From NCBI GenBank assembly GCA_900548855.1, contig URMF01000010.1, forward strand, positions 11,339 through 75,338: a stretch of 64,000 bases of DNA, given 5' to 3'. How positions within the stretch are numbered: position 1 is the first letter of the stretch; every line of letters starts with the position of its first letter. This document shows, piece after piece, positions 9,583 to 17,864 of the stretch. A program made the position numbers and the translations under genes. The notes beneath the pieces are model-generated. The model searched no databases, was not told the origin of the DNA, and saw nothing but the letters and a program-made list of their open reading frames with translations. This DNA comes from an uncultured Eubacteriales bacterium. GTDB taxonomy: Bacteria > Bacillota > Clostridia > Lachnospirales > Lachnospiraceae.

Positions 9583-10458
9583 ATGAATATAACAGATTAC
9601 AGACCACTGAAAGAAACCAAATCTCATTTTGATTCAGATTTTTTATATAACACTTACCCATGCTCTATCCCGCTTGATTTTGCGGAAGTTCCGCTTCACT
9701 GGCATAATGAGATGGAGCTTATATACATCAAGAAGGGACGCATGATCGTAAGCGTTGACCTTGAGTATTCTGTTGTAAATGCTGGAGATATTGTTGTTGT
9801 CATGCCTGGACATATCCATTCTATCATCCAGAACGAAAGTGATTCATGCGAATACGAAAATATTCTTTTTAATCTTGATATGCTTGTTAGCAGGCAGTGT
9901 GATTATGATACCGTAAGCTTTTTTAACGGAATTGCCGGCTTTAATGGGTATTGCCCTCCTGTTATCAGTAAAACTGCGCCACACTATTCTGATTTAATTC
10001 ATTATATTGATGAAGCTGATAATATATGCAAGTATTTCCCTGACGGGTACAGGCTGAAAATCCGTGCATGTCTTTTCAATTTCTTTTTTGAGCTTAATGC
10101 ACATTTTTACACGCATACGGATATGCCTGTACACTTGTCTGATGATAAGATGGATAAGCTGAAACTGGTACTTAATTATATTGAAAAGAACTTCGCGCAT
10201 GCAATATCCATTGAAGAGATGGCGCAGTGGTGTCATTTCAGCCAGTCGCATTTTATGAAGTTTTTTAAGAACTGCACCGGCACATCTTTTATCACTTACT
10301 TAAACGACTACCGGCTTATTATTGCTGCAAGAATATTAAAAACCACAACCCAGCCGGTTATTATAGTGGCTTCGGATTGTGGTTTTGATAATATATCTTA
10401 CTTTAATAGAAAATTCAAAGAAAAATATGGTGTTTCTCCGAGGGAATTCAGGAAATAA
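9583..10458 (+). CDS. AraC family transcriptional regulator with N-terminal cupin
   Basis: 291 residues from ATG 9583, chosen because AAGGAGAA lies just before it and because the upstream in-frame extension would overlap the promoter. Residues about 30-110 form a cupin sensor (LHWHNEMELIYIKKG, then GDIVVVMPGHIHSI). The C-terminal 100 residues are the two-helix-turn-helix AraC domain (ISIEEMAQWCHFSQSHFMKFFK and VASDCGFDNISYFNRKFKEKYG). It probably senses a sugar and controls glgP, with which it shares a promoter region. The ligand is not visible. Confidence 0.9.
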   Translation: MNITDYRPLKETKSHFDSDFLYNTYPCSIPLDFAEVPLHWHNEMELIYIKKGRMIVSVDLEYSVVNAGDIVVVMPGHIHSIIQNESDSCEYENILFNLDMLVSRQCDYDTVSFFNGIAGFNGYCPPVISKTAPHYSDLIHYIDEADNICKYFPDGYRLKIRACLFNFFFELNAHFYTHTDMPVHLSDDKMDKLKLVLNYIEKNFAHAISIEEMAQWCHFSQSHFMKFFKNCTGTSFITYLNDYRLIIAARILKTTTQPVIIVASDCGFDNISYFNRKFKEKYGVSPREFRK

Positions 10459-10465
10459 GGTGTTA

Positions 10466-11509
10466 TTAATATAATCTGTTTTTTACATATTCTTCAAATC
10501 TTGGCAGTGCCATTGCTATTTTTCCATACTGTCTTGTATCTATAACGCCCTTTCGCTTTAAACGGTCACGGTACACAGAGAATAATTCTGGCTTCATGTC
10601 AAGCTTTTCACGAATATCTTTTACTGACTGATAACCGCTCTCAGATATAACGCTAAGTATTTCCTTATCTTTAGATGATAACTCTGCCCATATCTTACTG
10701 TATACATATTCATCTAAATACTGATCATACTCTGGCATAATATCTTCAAGTGTATGATCTTTTCTATTATCCCAGTAAAGATATCCAAGCACCTGAAACG
10801 CAAATGGATATCCTCTTGTAAGAAGTGTCATCTTGTCAGCCATTTCATCATTTATATCAAATATTCTCATGTAATGGCTTTTAATAGCTGTATAATTAAG
10901 CGGCTCTAATATAATCTTAGGTGCTCTGTATAAAAATGTAAGTGACTTTTCATTCTGTAAATCATATATATTCTCATACAATCCTGTCATCAAAAGATAT
11001 ATAGGATATTCTTCTCTTAAAAATATCTGAAATGAACTTGCAAATATTTTAATATTCTCTGAATTAATAACCTCATCAATTGTTATAAGCAACCTTTTCC
11101 CCAGACGTTTTATGTGAGAAAGCATTATCTCAATAACATTTTCAATATCAGTAACAGGAACAGCATTCTCTACTGTTACCCCCAGTCCAAATACTGAAAA
11201 GTCAAGCTTTGCTTTAACAAATACTGCATGCATTTCTGGAATTGCATATATCTTTGCTGCCAGACTCTGTAAAAGATCACGGTTAGGATTAAGCTCAACT
11301 ACTATCCATTCATCTGACCGTTTTCGTATCTCTGACGCAATGTTAGTCATCATTACAGTTTTTCCTGAACCTCTTACTCCTGTAATCATATATATCTGAT
11401 TAGGCGATTCTTCCGCTGTAAAATCTCCAATTATTCTCTCTGTCTGTGCAATTCTCGAAATATACTGCACTGGTTTTTTCCCAAATGATAATGTAAACGG
11501 ATTATTCAT
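10466..11509 (-). CDS. AAA family ATPase with C-terminal winged helix
   Basis: 347 residues. Walker A is GVRGSGKT at 44-51 and Walker B LLITIDEV at 140-147. A helical lid region follows and then, about 265-335, a winged-helix-like segment (LSSKDKEILSVISESGYQSVKDIREKLDM, then VYRDRLKRKGVIDTRQYGK). The layout recalls the Orc1/Cdc6-like and STAND-type ATP-binding proteins common in Firmicutes and archaea. The molecular role is not known to me. It has a strong GGAGG Shine-Dalgarno and sits directly behind the phased 10-bp repeat array at 11523-11620, which could be its own binding site. It stands alone, convergent with the AraC gene (8-bp gap). Confidence 0.75.
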   Translation of the reverse strand: MNNPFTLSFGKKPVQYISRIAQTERIIGDFTAEESPNQIYMITGVRGSGKTVMMTNIASEIRKRSDEWIVVELNPNRDLLQSLAAKIYAIPEMHAVFVKAKLDFSVFGLGVTVENAVPVTDIENVIEIMLSHIKRLGKRLLITIDEVINSENIKIFASSFQIFLREEYPIYLLMTGLYENIYDLQNEKSLTFLYRAPKIILEPLNYTAIKSHYMRIFDINDEMADKMTLLTRGYPFAFQVLGYLYWDNRKDHTLEDIMPEYDQYLDEYVYSKIWAELSSKDKEILSVISESGYQSVKDIREKLDMKPELFSVYRDRLKRKGVIDTRQYGKIAMALPRFEEYVKNRLY

Positions 11510-11522
11510 GCGCAGCCTCCTA

Positions 11523-11620
11523 TATAAGTTTATATAACCTTTTATAACTTTTTGTTTGTTTTATAACTTTATATAAGTTTTTATAACTTTTTATTTATTA
11601 TATAACCTTTTATAACTTTT
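11523..11620. repeat. Phased array of eight 10-bp AT-rich repeats upstream of the AAA ATPase gene
   Basis: The consensus unit TATAACTTTT (variants TATAACCTTT, TATAAGTTTT, TATAAGTTTA, TATAACTTTA) starts at 11523, 11533, 11543, then 11562, 11572, 11582, then 11601 and 11611. Units are exactly 10 bp apart inside a group. Groups of 3, 3 and 2 are separated by 9-bp spacers (TGTTTGTTT and TATTTATTA). Ten bp is about one helical turn, so all units face one side of the DNA within a group. The near edge is 13 bp from the ATPase start codon. The layout suits a cooperative operator or iteron-type binding site; function is inferred. Confidence 0.85.
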
Positions 11621-11632
11621 ATCAATTGCAAA

Positions 11633-11680
11633 ATAAAAAATCCTGCTCTCTGGCAGCCCAAACCACCTGAAAGCAGGATT
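11633..11680 (-). terminator. Rho-independent terminator after the zinc-ribbon gene
   Basis: AATCCTGCT (11639-11647) and AGCAGGATT (11672-11680) are exact reverse complements, followed on the minus strand by a T-rich tract (complement of 11633-11640). It closes the DUF4234/DUF2752 transcript and separates it from the AAA ATPase gene. Confidence 0.75.
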
Positions 11681-11701
11681 AACATTTTAATTATTAACAC
11701 A

Positions 11702-12370
11702 TTACATTAAGCCTTGTGCTCTGTTGTAAGCATTACATATCTTATTAGAATTCTTGATAAGAATATGCATTGCAACAAATGGTCCAATTCCACAGATAAA
11801 AGCACCAAATATCTGCCATAAAAGAACAGTTGTACCATTCTCCTGGATTGAAAGTCCATAACGAGGTCCGTTAGCTGCAAGTCTGTTACCAAGATTATAG
11901 TACCAGAACCACGCATATATGCCACATGTTATGAATGATAACAGGATAAATGCAACAAGCCCTGATGTATTCTCTCCATCTCCATCACATGCAATATTAA
12001 CATCATGTGCCATCTTGTAAATGAAATAATAGCTGTATATTCCACATGTGATAATTGAAAGAATTATGTATGAAGCAAGACCTCTGTCATCCTTTAATCT
12101 TGTACCTGAGTATGGTGGGATTGTGCCATTATTATAACCATTGCTGTAATTCTGATTAGCATTGTAACCCTGATTATAATTCTGGTTATTGCTGTTCCCA
12201 TTGAAACTCTGCTTTACTTCATCAAAAGCACTTCCTAACTCTTTCTCAACCTTATTGAATACCTGACCTGCCTGACCAGCAATATCCTGCTCTGGTGAAC
12301 AATTTGCTCCACAATATGGGCAGAACTTTGTTGAATCCGGAATCTGTTTTCCACATTTTGTACAAAACAT
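11702..12370 (-). CDS. Zinc-ribbon and DUF4234 membrane protein
   Basis: 222 residues. The N-terminus is a zinc ribbon with Cys3, Cys6, Cys17 and Cys20 (CTKCGK then CPYCG). Residues about 55-85 are a flexible Asn/Tyr/Gly-rich linker. From about 95 a DUF4234-type membrane domain follows, with repeated TCGIYSYYFIYK and TCGIYAWFWYYN segments and four or so hydrophobic stretches. The role is unknown; in other genomes such proteins sit beside DUF2752 proteins, as here (17-bp gap). It is a cytoplasm-facing zinc domain on a small membrane protein. Confidence 0.8.
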   Translation of the reverse strand: MFCTKCGKQIPDSTKFCPYCGANCSPEQDIAGQAGQVFNKVEKELGSAFDEVKQSFNGNSNNQNYNQGYNANQNYSNGYNNGTIPPYSGTRLKDDRGLASYIILSIITCGIYSYYFIYKMAHDVNIACDGDGENTSGLVAFILLSFITCGIYAWFWYYNLGNRLAANGPRYGLSIQENGTTVLLWQIFGAFICGIGPFVAMHILIKNSNKICNAYNRAQGLM

Positions 12371-12386
12371 ATTAATTCTCTCCCCT

Positions 12387-12812
12387 TCATAAATTTAGTT
12401 TCTGAATGATACGGAATAGGATATTGTTCTGAGGTTCAAAAACCACAATATCTCCGGTTCCAATAAACATTCTATACAAGTAAACTATAACAAATGCCCC
12501 TGCTATTGTAAACATAAAAATTTTATAAAATTTAATATTTATTTTAGATTTAAGAAGCATAACTATCACAACAACCGGTGGCAGGAAAAAAAGTGGATGA
12601 TACATGAACGCATCATGAATATTAAAATGCAGTAAAGATATCCATGCCCTTGACATTCCACAGCCTGCACATGATATTCCTGTTATGTATTTTATAGGGC
12701 ATGTAACCCCGAAGCTTTCTAGTATCACATACAGCACAACAACTGCCGCAACTGATGTTATCACTTCTATTCTTCTATGCGATTTTCTTTTATATGTATT
12801 GCCTCCGCTCAT
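12387..12812 (-). CDS. DUF2752 membrane protein
   Basis: 141 residues with the DUF2752 signature CPIKYITGISCAGCGMSRAW around residues 35-55, which includes a cysteine-rich GxxCPGCG-like motif, and three or four hydrophobic segments. The function of the family is not established. It is just upstream of the zinc-ribbon/DUF4234 gene on the same strand and probably in the same transcript. Confidence 0.8.
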   Translation of the reverse strand: MSGGNTYKRKSHRRIEVITSVAAVVVLYVILESFGVTCPIKYITGISCAGCGMSRAWISLLHFNIHDAFMYHPLFFLPPVVVIVMLLKSKINIKFYKIFMFTIAGAFVIVYLYRMFIGTGDIVVFEPQNNILFRIIQKLNL

Positions 12813-12836
12813 TATTCCCCCTGATAATGCTTTTTA

Positions 12837-13766
12837 TTACATTATAATCTCTCCTGCAAGCAATGCAAGACAAGGAAGCGTAATTATACTAATCAATGTA
12901 GACAAAGTAACTGCACCAACTGCGAGCTTCTGGTCGTGACCGAACTTAATCGCAAAAAGTGTTGTAATAGCCGCACATGGGCATGCCTCAAGTATAATTG
13001 TAATAACAGCAACCATTCCACGGGCATGTATCAGATACATAACCATAGTACAGATTACCGGTATAATAAACATCCTGAGAATAACCGTAAAATACACTCT
13101 TTTATCCTTTAAGATACTCAATAACGGGAACTGTGAAATAGTAATTCCTGTTATTATCATAGACAACGGGGTATTCATGCCTCCTACAACATTAAATGTA
13201 TCCTTTAAAACATCCGCAACCGGAATTCTTGCAAGGAATATGACAAGACCGACCGCAACCGATATAATTGGTGGGCATGTAACAATCTTCTTTAAAAGTT
13301 CCTTGAAACTCATACTCTCTGAAACATACACAATTCCGACAGTCCATAAAAGAATATTGAATACAGTAACATATACGCTCGCATACAGTACACCTTCTGA
13401 ACCATACATTGCCTGAATAAGTGGAAATCCCATATAAGCCGCATTAGAAAATGTAGTTGCAAATCTCATAATGCCGCGCACTTCCTTTTTCATCAAAAAT
13501 GTTATGCCAATCGATAAAGCCATTCCTATGCATATAGTAAGTATGCTGTAAAAAAGCATTCTGCCCATATTCTTAAGAATCTCGGCATTGTATCCTGACA
13601 TGTAAGAATTAATAATCATAAATGGAACAACAAAATATATAAGAAGGTTAGAAAGCATCCCCTTTCCTTCTTCGTTAACCATCTTAATCTTTCCTATAAC
13701 AACTCCACACAGTATAAGTATGAATAACTCAAATACCTGCTTCGCGGTAATAAGTGCTAAATCCAT
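12837..13766 (-). CDS. AEC family transporter
   Basis: 309 residues, about ten hydrophobic segments arranged as two halves, typical of the auxin-efflux-carrier family (segments GKIKMVNEEGKGMLSNLLIY near the start and KFGHDQKLAVGAVTLSTLIS near the end). Bacterial members export or import small organic acids or unknown solutes. An upstream in-frame ATG at 13793 exists, but AAGGAGG lies between the two starts and points to ATG 13766. It follows the regulator of the fatty acid operon on the same strand, separated by a perfect 18-bp-arm palindrome at 13800-13840, so it may have separate control. The substrate is unknown. Confidence 0.85.
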   Translation of the reverse strand: MDLALITAKQVFELFILILCGVVIGKIKMVNEEGKGMLSNLLIYFVVPFMIINSYMSGYNAEILKNMGRMLFYSILTICIGMALSIGITFLMKKEVRGIMRFATTFSNAAYMGFPLIQAMYGSEGVLYASVYVTVFNILLWTVGIVYVSESMSFKELLKKIVTCPPIISVAVGLVIFLARIPVADVLKDTFNVVGGMNTPLSMIITGITISQFPLLSILKDKRVYFTVILRMFIIPVICTMVMYLIHARGMVAVITIILEACPCAAITTLFAIKFGHDQKLAVGAVTLSTLISIITLPCLALLAGEIIM

Positions 13767-13799
13767 AGCTCTCTTATCCTCCTTTTCATACACGCAAAA

Positions 13800-13840
13800 A
13801 ACATGTTATATATTTCATCTTCTGAAATATATAACATGTT
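13800..13840. repeat. Perfect palindrome, 18-bp arms with 5-nt centre
   Basis: AACATGTTATATATTTCA (13800-13817) and its exact complement TGAAATATATAACATGTT (13823-13840) flank TCTTC. It lies between the stop of the MarR-like gene (13863) and the start of the AEC transporter gene (13766). There is no long T-run on the minus strand, so it is either a weak AT-rich terminator for the fatty acid operon or an operator/leader hairpin for the transporter gene. Confidence 0.8.
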
Positions 13841-13862
13841 AATAGCAAAGTCAAGTAAAAAT

Positions 13863-14300
13863 CTAATACTTTATCTCTGGCATAAGCTCTGCACTTATTA
13901 CATTAAGCATACGTTCCATTGTCTCTAACTCTTCTTTAGAAAATCTGTCCTCAATCCTGCCCATTACAGTCTTAAGATATGTATTGCTGATATTATAATA
14001 ATCTATATACTTCTGTGTTACCTCGAGATGATACTCTCTCTTGTCTTCCTCAGACTGTACTTTCTTTAAGTATCCCTTCTTAACAAGGTTATTAATCTTA
14101 TACGCCGCGTTAGGAGATGATATATTTGCCATATCAGCAAACTGTGCCACAGTAGGTTTATCAAGTGCATATATTATCTCCATGCAGAAAGTTTCTACAG
14201 TTGTAAGAGATGTCTCCCTCTCCTGTAGCTTTTCAAACATTTTCTGATAAAAATGCATCTTAAACTTCGTATATACCTTACTAAAAGAATCCTGCAGCAC
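13863..14300 (-). CDS. MarR family regulator, FabT-like
   Basis: 145 residues from a GTG start at 14300 with GGAGG nine bases upstream. The MarR winged helix-turn-helix spans about 45-110 (TVAQFADMANISSPNAAYKINNLVKKGYL, then the wing VQSEEDKREYHLEVT). As the last gene of the fatty acid operon it is placed like FabT/FapR-type regulators, which repress type II fatty acid synthesis in response to long acyl-ACP or malonyl-CoA. The dyad at the acpP promoter (23399-23421) is a candidate binding site. Assignment as FabT is by context and fold, not by a diagnostic residue. Confidence 0.8.
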   Translation of the reverse strand: MLQDSFSKVYTKFKMHFYQKMFEKLQERETSLTTVETFCMEIIYALDKPTVAQFADMANISSPNAAYKINNLVKKGYLKKVQSEEDKREYHLEVTQKYIDYYNISNTYLKTVMGRIEDRFSKEELETMERMLNVISAELMPEIKY

Positions 14301-14351
14301 CTTACTTTACCTCCAAAGCTTTTTTAATTGTTTATTATTATAACAATAGCT

Positions 14352-14777
14352 CTATTCTATTGCAAATGTAAGTTCAGCTGACACTGCAAGTTTTCCGTCA
14401 ACATAAGCTTCTGCCTTTCCTACTCCCACAGGACCTTTTCTTGCTATAATCTCGCATGACAAGGAAAGCACATCCCCAGGTGTGACCTGAGCCTTAAACT
14501 TAGCATTTTTAATTCCTGCAAAAAGTGCTATATGCCCCTTATTCTTTTCTTCCGACAACAAAGCGACTGCTCCAGTCTGCGCCAGTGCCTCAATAATAAG
14601 TACTCCCGGCATTACCTTCTTCTGTGGAAAATGTCCTACAAAATGCATTTCATTGGCAGATACGCATTTAATACCACAAGCCTTCTTTCCAGGCTCACAC
14701 TCCGTTATCCTGTCTACTAATAGAAATGGATATCTGTGTGGCAGAATCTGCTGTATTTCATCTGAATTAAGCTGCAT
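14352..14777 (-). CDS. fabZ: 3-hydroxyacyl-ACP dehydratase FabZ
   Basis: 141 residues, standard FabZ length. It dehydrates 3-hydroxyacyl-ACP to trans-2-enoyl-ACP in the elongation cycle. The hot-dog fold shows catalytic His49 in VGHFP and Glu63 in LIIEALAQ, and the N-terminal [12 protein letters not shown] motif. It lies 2 bp downstream of fabF. No fabA or fabM isomerase is seen in the window, so how unsaturated chains are made is not explained here. Confidence 0.95.
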   Translation of the reverse strand: MQLNSDEIQQILPHRYPFLLVDRITECEPGKKACGIKCVSANEMHFVGHFPQKKVMPGVLIIEALAQTGAVALLSEEKNKGHIALFAGIKNAKFKAQVTPGDVLSLSCEIIARKGPVGVGKAEAYVDGKLAVSAELTFAIE

Positions 14778-14779
14778 GA

Positions 14780-16006
14780 TTACACCACCTTTCTAAGCAC
14801 GATGGACGCATTATGTCCACCAAAGCCAAGTGAATTAGACATAGCATAATCAACTCTTGACTCTCTTGCCTTATTTGGAACGATATCAAGATCACAGTCA
14901 TCATCCGGCACCTGATAATTAATGGTTGGTGGAATTATATTATTCTTTACAGCAAGTGCCGATATAATTGCCTCAACAGCACCACTTGCACCTAACATAT
15001 GTCCTGTCATCGACTTTGTTGAGCTTACCGCAAGCTTGTACGCATGTTCTCCAAATGCCATCTTTATCGCATTAGTCTCTCCCTTATCATTAAGCTTTGT
15101 ACTTGTCCCATGCGCATTAATATAATCAATATTCTCTGGTTTTATTCCTGCATCCTTAACAGCCTCAGTCATTGCCTGTGCCGCCATGCTTCCGTCTTCG
15201 AGAGGGGCTGTAACGTGGTTTGCATCACACCCATATCCTGCAATTTCACAGTATATCTTAGCGCCTCTTTTCAGTGCATGTTCATACTCTTCAAGAATAA
15301 GCACACCTGCTCCTTCTCCCATAACAAATCCGCTTCTTTCTTTATCAAACGGAATAGAAGCCCTGTTGACATCTTCTGCTTTGCTTAATGCATGCATTGA
15401 TGTAAAACCACCAATTCCAAAATCAGTTATACAGCTTTCTGCACCTCCGCACACAATCACATCCTGATATCCATCCCTGATCTGTCTTAATGCATCTCCA
15501 ACAGCATTGGTTCCACTGGCACATGCAGTAACAACACATGTACACATTCCATGTAGTCCGAATCTGATTGCAACATGTCCTGCCGCCATATTAGTTATCG
15601 ACATTGGCACAAAATGTGGCGAAACTCTGTCATATCCTTTACTTTCGCCTCTTAAGCATTCTCTCTGTATAGTTGTAAGTCCGCCAATTCCACTTGATAA
15701 TATAACACCACATCTTAATGTGTCTTCTTTGTCAAAATCTATAGCTGAATCCTTCACTGCTTCATCTGCAGCAGCAAGTGCATATATCGTGAAATCGTCC
15801 ATTTTTCTTAATTCTGCTTTATCAACAATACTCTCTGCGTCAAAGCCTTTTACTTCACCAGCAAGCTTGACTGCACTGTTTTCTGTATTAAAATGTGTTA
15901 TCTTACCAATACCACATTTACCAGCCTTTACAGCTTCCCACATATCATTAACATTGTTTCCGACAGGAGTAACTGCTCCCATACCTGTTATTACAACTCT
16001 TCTCAT
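14780..16006 (-). CDS. fabF: 3-oxoacyl-ACP synthase II FabF
   Basis: 408 residues from ATG 16006, preceded by GGAGG with 9-bp spacing; this ATG overlaps the fabG stop in an ATGA arrangement. An upstream ATG at 16030 lies inside fabG and is not used. The catalytic triad is present: Cys162 in [10 protein letters not shown], a His in [12 protein letters not shown] and a His in [10 protein letters not shown]. It elongates acyl-ACP with malonyl-ACP. Confidence 0.95.
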   Translation of the reverse strand: MRRVVITGMGAVTPVGNNVNDMWEAVKAGKCGIGKITHFNTENSAVKLAGEVKGFDAESIVDKAELRKMDDFTIYALAAADEAVKDSAIDFDKEDTLRCGVILSSGIGGLTTIQRECLRGESKGYDRVSPHFVPMSITNMAAGHVAIRFGLHGMCTCVVTACASGTNAVGDALRQIRDGYQDVIVCGGAESCITDFGIGGFTSMHALSKAEDVNRASIPFDKERSGFVMGEGAGVLILEEYEHALKRGAKIYCEIAGYGCDANHVTAPLEDGSMAAQAMTEAVKDAGIKPENIDYINAHGTSTKLNDKGETNAIKMAFGEHAYKLAVSSTKSMTGHMLGASGAVEAIISALAVKNNIIPPTINYQVPDDDCDLDIVPNKARESRVDYAMSNSLGFGGHNASIVLRKVV

Positions 16007-16746
16007 ATTGCCATTCCTCCGTCTACACAAAGTACCTGTCCGGTTATGTATCGTGCTCCGTCACCCGCAAGAAATGCTACTGTTTCTGCAATATCTTCCG
16101 GCTTTCCCATCTCTTTAAAAGGTATATTCTCCACCACTTTTTCTTTAACAGCATCTGACATTGCTCCGGTCATATCAGTTTCAATCATTCCCGGTGCAAC
16201 CGCATTTACAGTTATATGTCTTGACGCAAGCTCTCTTGCAAGCGACTTCGTCATACCAATAACACCTGCTTTACTTGCAGAATAATTAACCTGCCCTGCA
16301 TTGCCCATAACACCAACTACAGAACTCATATTAATAATTCTTCCTGCTCTCTGTCTTAACATAAGCCTTGAAACTCCACGCATCATGTAAAATGTACCCT
16401 TTAGATTCACATCTATAACTGCATCGAAATCCTCATCCTTCATACGTCCAATAAGATTGTCCTTAGTAATTCCTGCATTATTGACAAGAATATCAATTCT
16501 TCCGCCAAGTAAATCCACAGCTTCCCTAATTAAACGCTCACATTCCTCTGAATTACTCACATCTGCCTTAATTGCATGGATTTCAATTCCATACTCTCTG
16601 CATAAATTAACTGTTTCACTGGCAGCCTCATCACCTGAACGGTAACTGAATACAATATCTGTTCCTTCACTTGCAAGCTTAACGCATATAGCCCTTCCTA
16701 TTCCCCTGCTTGCACCTGTAATAAGTGATTTTCTTCTCTCAGTCAT
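16003..16746 (-). CDS. fabG: 3-oxoacyl-ACP reductase FabG
   Basis: 247 residues, a short-chain dehydrogenase. The NADPH-binding TGASRGIG is at 10-17, NNAG at 89-92, and the catalytic Ser142, Tyr155 and Lys159 (YSASK) are intact. It reduces 3-oxoacyl-ACP in the fatty acid cycle. It is translationally coupled to fabF by an ATGA overlap and sits downstream of the second FabK-like gene. Confidence 0.95.
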   Translation of the reverse strand: MTERRKSLITGASRGIGRAICVKLASEGTDIVFSYRSGDEAASETVNLCREYGIEIHAIKADVSNSEECERLIREAVDLLGGRIDILVNNAGITKDNLIGRMKDEDFDAVIDVNLKGTFYMMRGVSRLMLRQRAGRIINMSSVVGVMGNAGQVNYSASKAGVIGMTKSLARELASRHITVNAVAPGMIETDMTGAMSDAVKEKVVENIPFKEMGKPEDIAETVAFLAGDGARYITGQVLCVDGGMAI

Positions 16747-16790
16747 TCCCTATCCTTTCCAAATCAATGTCAGATTTGCTCAACCAAAGC

Positions 16791-17864
16791 TTATATGTCC
16801 GATTTATTCAATCTATAATCTGTCATAATCTCATTAATAAGTTCCTGTACGCTCATTATCCGGTCAACTCTGTCTGCATTACTTCCTGCAAAAAACAGTC
16901 CATTATCCCAGTCACCCTTAACTGCTGCTATAAGTGCCCTGCTTATGCAATATGGTATACTGTCATCCTTCTTACATGCTGTAAGACAACCATTACATTT
17001 TCTTGCCGTGAAGGTTTCTCCTGCATCAAGCCTTTCAAGCAGTGGGCTGTTAATTGCACGTGCCGGCATTCCAACAGGACTTTTAATAATACGGATGTCT
17101 TCTCTCTTTGCATTAACAACAGCCTGTTTAAATGTATCTGAAGCATCACATTCATTGGTAGCAATGAATCTTGTCGCAATCTGTACACCTGCAGCACCTT
17201 TATTTACATAATGTGCCATATCTTTGCCATCAAACACACCTCCAGCGACAAAAACCGGGATATCCGCACCGTACTCTTCTATTACAGCAAGTACATCTGA
17301 CAATATTTCATCGTTAGTCTGTGTTTTTCCCTGTGTAATGTCATCTGCACCAAAGCCTAAATGTCCTCCTGCCATGCTTCCTTCAATAATGAACATATCC
17401 GGATACACATCATAATGCTTCTTATAAGTTTTCATAATTATCCTGGCAGCCCTGCCACTTGAAACAATGGGTGCTGCCAGTGTATCTGTTCCCTTAGTAA
17501 ACTGTGGCAGATTAAGCGGAAGTCCTGCACCTGAGATAATAATATCTGCTCCTGCTGAAACTGCGGTCTTACAGCTTTCCTCATAATGAGAAACTGCAGT
17601 CATAATATTTACAGCTACAAGTCCCTTCTTTGTACTTTCTGCTGCAATCTGCTTAGCTCTCTTAATATGGTAATCAAGTGCCCTTAGATTCGCCTTAAAG
17701 GGGCTGCTCTTAAAATCCTGTTCATCATAACCTGCATTAACAGAACTGATAACTCCACATGCCCCATTTGCTGCGACTGCACCTGCAAGGGATGAAAGAG
17801 AAACTCCGACACCCATACCGCCCTGAATTACCGGAACATCAAGCACTTTGTCCTTAATCTGCAT
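16791..17864 (-). CDS. Second FabK-like NMO family flavoprotein
   Basis: 357 residues from ATG 17864 (AAAGGA upstream). The start overlaps the fabK stop by 11 bp. It has the FMN-binding TIM-barrel of the nitronate monooxygenase/enoyl-ACP reductase II family: VPVIQGGMGVGVSLSSLA at the start, then GSMAGGHLGFG and VFVAGGVFDG. Unlike FabK it has a C-terminal cysteine-bearing tail (KCNGCLTACKKDDSIPYC). The conserved nitronate-monooxygenase or enoyl-reductase role cannot be decided from sequence alone. It occupies the position where many Firmicute fatty acid operons have fabD, and no fabD is in the window. It could be an accessory enoyl reductase or a flavin oxidoreductase protecting the pathway. 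Confidence 0.75.
   Translation of the reverse strand: MQIKDKVLDVPVIQGGMGVGVSLSSLAGAVAANGACGVISSVNAGYDEQDFKSSPFKANLRALDYHIKRAKQIAAESTKKGLVAVNIMTAVSHYEESCKTAVSAGADIIISGAGLPLNLPQFTKGTDTLAAPIVSSGRAARIIMKTYKKHYDVYPDMFIIEGSMAGGHLGFGADDITQGKTQTNDEILSDVLAVIEEYGADIPVFVAGGVFDGKDMAHYVNKGAAGVQIATRFIATNECDASDTFKQAVVNAKREDIRIIKSPVGMPARAINSPLLERLDAGETFTARKCNGCLTACKKDDSIPYCISRALIAAVKGDWDNGLFFAGSNADRVDRIMSVQELINEIMTDYRLNKSDI

Noticed and set aside
10466..11620. Integrated plasmid replication module (iterons plus ATPase)
   Set aside because: No partner replication, partition or mobilisation genes are near; the repeat array is reported as a possible operator instead.
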